64,000 bases of DNA from assembly GCF_002078875.1 (NCBI RefSeq), contig NC_034424.1:799126-863125 (forward strand), given 5' to 3'. This document shows positions 60,441 through 64,000 of the stretch, piece after piece. Within the stretch, counting starts at the first letter, position 1. Every line of letters begins with the position of its first letter. A model generated the notes under the pieces. The model did not search any database. It was not told the DNA's origin and was given only the letters and a program-made list of their open reading frames with translations. The stretch comes from Numida meleagris. Taxonomy: Eukaryota > Chordata > Aves > Galliformes > Numididae. The position numbers and the translations under genes were made by a program.

Positions 60441-63407
60441 GGTCACAGCCCAGCTCTTGTCCCTAAACTGTGACACGTGTATTGAAGGCAAAGTGCAAAG
60501 CACCTGCTCACACGCGAGGTGATGCTGCCTGGAGCCATGCCGCGGGCACCATTCCTGCTGGGAAGGGTTTGGGGACCACTGCTTGCCAGTGGTTTTATTT
60601 AGCCATCGCTCAGATTGCCAAGAATTTCCCATGGTATGTGAGCAGCAGGAGGGAGACTGTTTTTACAAAGTTTCTAACTCCCTTAAACATGAATGGAATT
60701 TCCATGGAGAATGATGGTGCAGATCTAGTACAAACACCTTCTTTCCGAGGACTTTGAAAAGTCTGGAGCAAATAACACAGACATGAAAACATCTCAAAAA
60801 TGACTGCCAGACCCTTCCATGGGAACAGTCAGTCAAACCGGTCATCCTTGCCTAGGAAGAAATATCAAAGAAGGCTTTCTTTACAAAACCTCTCTCCTCC
60901 CTCCTTCCCTGTCAGTCAAATTCGGTGGCAGCTCGACAAGTATCTTTATTAACACATTAGCACTGTGGGTTGTATTGTTTTCTTCTCTCTACATGTGGGA
61001 ATTCTGGTCTTGGACCTTGAGCCAAGGCTAAAAAGAAGCTCCCAAAGTCATGCAACTGTGTCCCCAAGAGCACTCTCTCTCCTCAGTTCCACAGATCTCT
61101 GTCAAGAATGGGTCCAAATAAGATAAGCGAGTGCCAGAGAAAATCTATAGATTAAAAACCTCAAAAGTTGCACATAACCAACAGGTTTTCCTCGAGGGAG
61201 TCTTCCAGGAGCGTTCCCAGCTGGAAAGTCTAAACACCAGCATCTCCTCTTTAAGCAGCAAACAAACAACCGGCTTCAGCTGTGGTCCTGCTCACCCCAT
61301 GGCTCCCTTCTTCCCAGAGCAGCCAGGCCAGCCCGGCCCACAGCAGCCTGCTCCCCCTGCAGCCCTCCAGCCCGCAAGTGTAACCCACCATGATCCAACA
61401 GGCCAAGCACAGACTGCACTTCGACCCAGCACAGCAGGGCATGGGTGGTGCTCCCAAGAGCAAAGAGCTCTCACTGCTCTCGGGGTATGTCAATGCAGCA
61501 CGACACAGCTGCCACCACACCCGGGTGGGACCCAGCCACGTGCCGTGCTCTGCAGACCCAAGATGTCACTGCACTGCACAGGATGCCTGCACCAAAACTC
61601 CTCAGGTGTCCGCTGTGGCTGGAACAGCTGCCTTCAAAAAATCACCACAGGGAACACTTGAACATCTCTCAAAAACCTGCAGTTCTAGCTACCTGAACCA
61701 CCGCCAAGGTTCTGCTGCTGGGCAAAGAGGATTCTTTTCAATATCAGTTTTGGATGGATGCAGTCTATGTCCCAAAGACCCGTGGAGAAGCGCGTGAGAG
61801 AGAACAAGATCTTGCCCTATCTGTTAAATACTAAGAAATTTTGGAAAAAGACAGCAAACCTTGTTTGCAGAGCCTAAGAATCTAGAAGTTCCCAACAAGA
61901 TCAAAATAGCAAAGAAAGGTTTGAACAATACAGATGTCTGTAACAGAAAGGGTGTAAACAGCCAAACTGAGTTGCAGAGGAATAGCACTGAAGCAACAGG
62001 AAAAACAAAAATAGCAGGAAAGGAAAGATAAATAAAAAATTCCTAAAATATACGAGGAGCAAATGGAACAAGGAAACAAGAGGGCCATTGAGTCAAAGAA
62101 GAGCCATGCAGAGGCAAGCAGGGAAGGCCAGGGACTGAATCCAACTCCAGAGGAGTGGGCATAGGGAGGAAAGAGGACAGCTGAATTATTTCATCACAGC
62201 AGCAAGGAGGGGAAAAGGAAGGTGACTTCGTCAGGAAATTACAACGATCTGCAGTTAGGAACAGCAGCACCAGCCAAACAGTTTCACATTAAAGCTGGAA
62301 GGCAGGTGACACACAGCAGCTCTTCCACAGAGGTGGGCGATGGCAGAGGACTGCCCCTCACCACTCACTATTTCCCTGCTCCACTGGCTTGCTCTTGCCT
62401 CCAGCTCTCCAGCTAGGTCAGACTATTTTGGAATGAGTGTGGCTGCTTACAGCAGGCCCAGTATCTCCTGCACTGGGGACAGCAGGAGTCGTACCATCCC
62501 GAGGAAAGATGGAAGGCAGCCCCTGCCCCTCACTGCTCACTGCTGCACCTCTGCAGCTACAGAGGCAGCTCCTCTGACACCTGCTCAGAGAGCAGCTTCT
62601 TGCCGCTGCCCCCTCCCAGGGATTTTTCACACCCGTGACTTTCCATTCTCTCCAGTTCTCCGAGATGCAGCCAGTGGACACAACAGAAGCAGCAGTTATT
62701 GCTCACATACATCCTCCTATGGCTCAAACAGTGTGGGGTTTACCCACATAGCAGGGGCACAAACCCTCACTGTTTTCTCCTCTGTCTTACCCTGTGTTCC
62801 TCACTCTACCCTTTCTCAGCCAAAAAACCTCCCTTGACAGCCAAGAAAGAAAAACGTTGTCTTACAGGAAAAAAAAAAATGTGCAAAGCCCAGGCAGAAA
62901 GGATGCTATAATGCCCAAACAACATGCCCAGGATATACACAGCCCCGTGCCAAAGTCCAAAACGACTGATCAGGAGATGAGCCTGGAAAGGCTCAGGGTA
63001 AGTGAAACACCAGCTTGCAGCATGGCAGCTACTGAGTGAGAGGCAACAGAGCAGGCAACAAAGCCTGTGAAGGTGTTCTGCCTGGAGCTGGAGATCCCAT
63101 GTCACCGGGTGACCTGAGAGGGCCCATCCACACAGTCCTTCCCACAGGCAGTGGTGCAGGTGCACGCTGCACGGCTGTGGGCTGCATGGATGTCCTCCTG
63201 CCCCGAGGACAGGCAGCCCCATCACTCCAACCAACCCCTCACCTCTCATGGAACGGGCCTGAGAAGAAGGCAACAGTTTAATAAAGGTGGCATGACTGCG
63301 CTTGTTATTTTCGCTCTTTACTATTAGCTAACTTGTTTTTTTCATCCAGCCAGGGTCAGTTTGGTGCCTCCAAGCGCCCTCTGTAACCGCTAACACTGGT
63401 AACTTAC

Positions 63408-63700
63408 CTTCCAACGACACCCGCCGCTCTCATCTACCAGCACCACGAACACACGGGCTGCTGAGCGCTGAGGCCTCGAGTGCAACCCCACTGGTGTCTG
63501 CGCCCGGGCCTGCTCACCCAGCGCGTTAACCACTCATCTGGAAAGCTCCCAGGATGGAGGAGGCACAGCCTCTCTGACATTCCCCACGGGACAGGGAAGG
63601 CTTTTCCTCTCACACGCGGCCTGACCCTCTCCTGTCCGCTCCTGTCCTCGCCGCCTCTCACCCTCCATGCCCCACGCCGGGCTCAGCGCTCCCGATGCCA
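63408..63700 (-). other. Candidate ZNF618 5' exon
   Basis: On the minus strand CGTTGGAAG|GTAAGTT is a near-perfect splice donor at the edge of a CpG-rich block, pointing towards the ZNF618 exons. The exon would be mostly non-coding. An ATG shortly before the donor gives only M-R-A-A-G-V-V-G before the splice. The 5' limit is a guess. Assignment to ZNF618 rests on strand and position alone. Confidence 0.45.
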
Positions 63701-64000
63701 CCGCGTCCCCACGCCCCGGGGCCGAGCCCCGCGCTCCACCACCGCCTTTCCTCAGGGAAACCGTGGGGTTCGGGTTCAAAAGCCCTACAGCAAAGCCTCG
63801 ATCCAGGCCGCCTGGAGGCTGCGTGACGAGCGGGGGGAAGAGGCGGTGCGGGGGAGCCGTCCCCTCGGCGCTCCCCGAGGGCGAACGGCACAGCCACCCC
63901 GGCGCCCCCGCCCTCCCGCCCGCCGCCATGTCCGCGGCGCGGGGCGCCCCCTGCCGGCCAAACCCGGCGCCGCAGCTGCGGGAAGGGCCCGCGGGGCCCT
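63560..64000. promoter_or_regulatory. CpG-island-like block, probable promoter
   Basis: CpG density rises sharply from about 63.5 kb to the window edge, with many GGCGGG/CCCGCC motifs. It probably drives the minus-strand exon ending at 63408 and may be bidirectional. It is cut by the window end. Confidence 0.6.
63928..64000 (+). other. Possible start of a divergent gene at the window edge
   Basis: CCGCCGCCATGTCC is a strong Kozak-type context, and the frame stays open for 24 codons to the last base (M-S-A-A-R-G-A-P-C). GC-rich DNA often keeps frames open by chance, so this is only a candidate. Confidence 0.2.

Larger units (their letters stand above)
48073..63407 (-). other. Presumed ZNF618 5' intron region (15.3 kb)
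   Basis: No confident exon was found between the tentative 48.0 kb exon and the 63.4 kb donor. It holds a CR1 tail at 50.1 kb and a large inverted CR1 at 59.05-60.44 kb. AT-rich blocks at about 54.05-55.55 and 56.23-56.98 kb are free of CR1. An exon-shaped plus-strand stretch lies at 57004-57104. Confidence 0.5.

Overview
The window is vertebrate nuclear DNA and almost certainly avian. It has multi-exon genes with GT-AG introns, CpG-rich promoters, and many CR1 LINE fragments with the typical ATTCTATG-repeat 3' ends. CR1 is the main interspersed repeat of birds. A galliform is plausible because two CR1 copies are nearly identical, but the sequence alone does not settle the species.

Left part (about 0.2-10 kb, plus strand): a complete seven-exon gene for a Rieske-type oxygenase of the DAF-36/Neverland family (cholesterol 7-desaturase). 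I reconstruct 416 codons in frame across six GT-AG introns. The N-terminal membrane anchor, the Rieske [2Fe-2S] ligands (C120, H122, C140, H143) and the mononuclear iron ligands (H233, H238, D367) are all present. The promoter is CpG-rich with a TATA-like box. The introns hold CR1 pieces, a MIR-like remnant and a degraded minisatellite.

Middle and right part (about 11.5-63.5 kb, minus strand): ZNF618, convergent with the first gene. A 503-codon terminal exon encodes a domesticated hAT-transposase-like region ending in a hAT dimerisation domain. Upstream of it I place eight short coding exons that join in frame. They include three canonical C2H2 zinc-finger exons and a 36-nt exon. A ninth, 30-nt exon at 48.0 kb is plausible. 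Exons for the rest of the N-terminus were not found. A strong splice donor at 63.4 kb inside a CpG-rich block suggests a 5' exon and promoter. The 3'UTR appears to run about 6.9 kb to a poly(A) signal near 11.57 kb.

The rest is intron and intergenic DNA with nine recognisable CR1 fragments, low-complexity tracts and AT-rich stretches that may be old non-coding elements. I saw no rRNA, tRNA, CRISPR, operon or prokaryotic feature. The two genes are not known to act together: one is a sterol enzyme, the other a nuclear zinc-finger protein. Their tail-to-tail order is mainly useful as a synteny marker, because the Neverland gene is missing from mammals. The points most worth follow-up are the intact nvd gene and a pair of overlapping 5' splice sites in ZNF618 that put two reading phases 4 nt apart.
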